Source: an uncultured Bacteroidales bacterium (GTDB lineage Bacteria > Bacteroidota > Bacteroidia > Bacteroidales > UBA932). From it: 7,873 bases of DNA. This document shows positions 6,868 through 7,873 of the stretch, piece after piece. Within the stretch, counting starts at the first letter, position 1. Each line of letters begins with the position of its first letter. The stretch lies in contig CAMJJO010000078.1 in the NCBI GenBank assembly GCA_946406095.1, positions 1-7,873 of the forward strand, in the 5' to 3' direction. The notes below the pieces were generated by a model. The model made no database searches and had not been told where the DNA came from. It worked only from the letters and a program-made list of their open reading frames with translations. The position numbers were made by a program, and so were the translations under genes.

Positions 6868-7873
6868 ATGAAACATATATTCACCCTTATCACGCTTGCC
6901 CTTTCGCTTATGGCTTGCAATCGCACCAACCCCTTCCTTACGGAATGGGACACCCCCTATGGAATTCCTCCTTTCGACAAGATAAAGACATCCGACTACA
7001 TCCCTGCAATCAAGGCCGGCATAGCCGAGCAGCAGGCTGAAATCGACGCCATAGTCGCGTGCCAGGAGGCCCCCAGTTTCGAGAATACCATCGCCCCGCT
7101 GGAGTATTCCGGGCGCATCCTCTCCAAGGTCAGCGGAGTGCTCTACAACGTCGCCGAGACCGACCGCAGCGATGCTCTCGACAAGGTGGTCGAGGAGTCC
7201 ATCCCGCTGATGAGCGAGCACGAGGCCAACATCTCCTTCAACAAGGCCCTCTACGAGCGCATCGCCGCCATCTGGAACGGTGACCAGAGCGGCCTTACCC
7301 GCGAGCAGCAGATGGTGCTCAAAAAGCACTACGAGAGCTTCGAGCGTGAGGGCATAGGCCTGCCTGAAGAGCAGCAGAACCGTCTTCGCGAAATCAATTC
7401 CGATATCGCTGCCAAGACACAGAAGATAGGCAACAACATCCTCGCAGAGAGCAATGCTTTCAAGGAGAAATTCGGATTCAGCGTGAGCGCATTCCCCGAC
7501 AAGATGACCTCCACGGCCGACCGCGAGCTCCGCAAGCAGTACTATGAGGCCTACACCACCCGCGGCCATCACGGCAACGAGAACGACAACGCCCTGCTGG
7601 TGCTGGAGGTGCTCCGTCTCCGCCAGGAGAAGGCCAAGATGCTGGGATTCCCGAACTCCGCCGCCTACACCCTCGACAACAAGATGGCCAAGGACCCCGC
7701 AACTGTCGATGGGTTCCTGCGTGGCATAATCAAGGCTTCCACCGCCAAGGCCCGCGAGGAAATCGCCGATATGCAGAAGGTGATGGAAGAGGATATCGCC
7801 GCTGGCGTGCTGCCTGCCGGCTCCAAGATCGAGCCCTGGGACTGGTGGTACTATGCCGAGAAGGTCCGCAAGG
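6868..7873 (+). CDS. dcp: Lipoprotein peptidyl-dipeptidase Dcp (peptidase family M3), N-terminal half
   Basis: An open frame runs without a stop from the ATG at 6868 to the window end (335 complete codons), so the gene is truncated at its 3' side. Residues 1-17 are a lipoprotein signal with lipobox LMAC (Cys17). The following sequence matches the start of Dcp-type M3 zinc metallopeptidases: NPFLTEWDTPYGIPPFDKI (21-39), SDYIPAIKAGI (42-52), then the long helical region with SFENTIAPLEYSG and YYEAYTTRG. The region just before the edge (WDWWYYAEKVRK) also fits the family. Dcp removes C-terminal dipeptides from peptides. The HExxH zinc site should lie past the edge, since full proteins are near 680-700 residues, so catalytic competence cannot be judged. 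After Cys17 come N-R-T-N-P with no acidic residues, which argues mildly for an inner, periplasm-facing anchor. It begins three bases after the DUF5689 stop. Its role in a nucleic-acid locus is unclear; it may degrade nucleic-acid-associated protein or simply be carried in the operon. Confidence 0.9.
   Translation, partial: MKHIFTLITLALSLMACNRTNPFLTEWDTPYGIPPFDKIKTSDYIPAIKAGIAEQQAEIDAIVACQEAPSFENTIAPLEYSGRILSKVSGVLYNVAETDRSDALDKVVEESIPLMSEHEANISFNKALYERIAAIWNGDQSGLTREQQMVLKKHYESFEREGIGLPEEQQNRLREINSDIAAKTQKIGNNILAESNAFKEKFGFSVSAFPDKMTSTADRELRKQYYEAYTTRGHHGNENDNALLVLEVLRLRQEKAKMLGFPNSAAYTLDNKMAKDPATVDGFLRGIIKASTAKAREEIADMQKVMEEDIAAGVLPAGSKIEPWDWWYYAEKVRK

Noticed and set aside
6847..7572. A 241-codon antisense open frame at the right end
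   Set aside because: In register with dcp, whose + strand translation matches peptidase family M3 throughout.

Overview
The window looks like a chromosomal segment of a gut- or animal-associated Bacteroidota (order Bacteroidales). The basis is gene content: BACON and DUF5689 lipoproteins, a TonB-dependent receptor with an N-terminal carboxypeptidase-D-like domain, Bacteroidota-style lipoprotein signals, and start codons with A-rich rather than Shine-Dalgarno leaders. Codon third positions favour G/C, pointing to a relatively GC-rich lineage rather than classical AT-richer Bacteroides; the genus cannot be fixed from the sequence.

All six genes lie on the + strand and are packed like one operon. 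In order they are: (1) the C-terminal part of a secreted beta-sandwich protein (2-478, 5' end outside the window); (2) a lipoprotein with a BACON domain fused to a DNA/RNA non-specific endonuclease (489-1670); (3) an exported endonuclease/exonuclease/phosphatase (EEP) family enzyme (1693-2769); (4) a 966-residue TonB-dependent outer-membrane receptor (2766-5666), whose start codon overlaps the stop of gene 3; (5) a DUF5689 lipoprotein (5671-6864); (6) the first 335 codons of a lipoprotein peptidyl-dipeptidase Dcp of peptidase family M3 (6868 to the window end). Gaps are 10, 22, -4, 4 and 3 bases. No stretch over 22 bases is non-coding, and I see no internal promoter, terminator, RNA gene, mobile element or CRISPR array.

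The most economical reading is a nutrient-acquisition locus for extracellular nucleic acid. A cell-envelope non-specific nuclease would cut DNA/RNA, the EEP enzyme would trim or dephosphorylate the pieces, and the TonB receptor with its DUF5689 partner would capture and import products. No SusD homologue is present, so DUF5689 may fill that place. The substrate and the link to Dcp are inference from family and order only.

Two sequence-level oddities stand out. One is a perfect 11-bp inverted repeat with a 7-nt loop sitting exactly on the lipobox codons of the nuclease gene (533-561). The other is a Thr in place of the usual first Asp of the nuclease DRGH motif, with the other catalytic residues kept in register.
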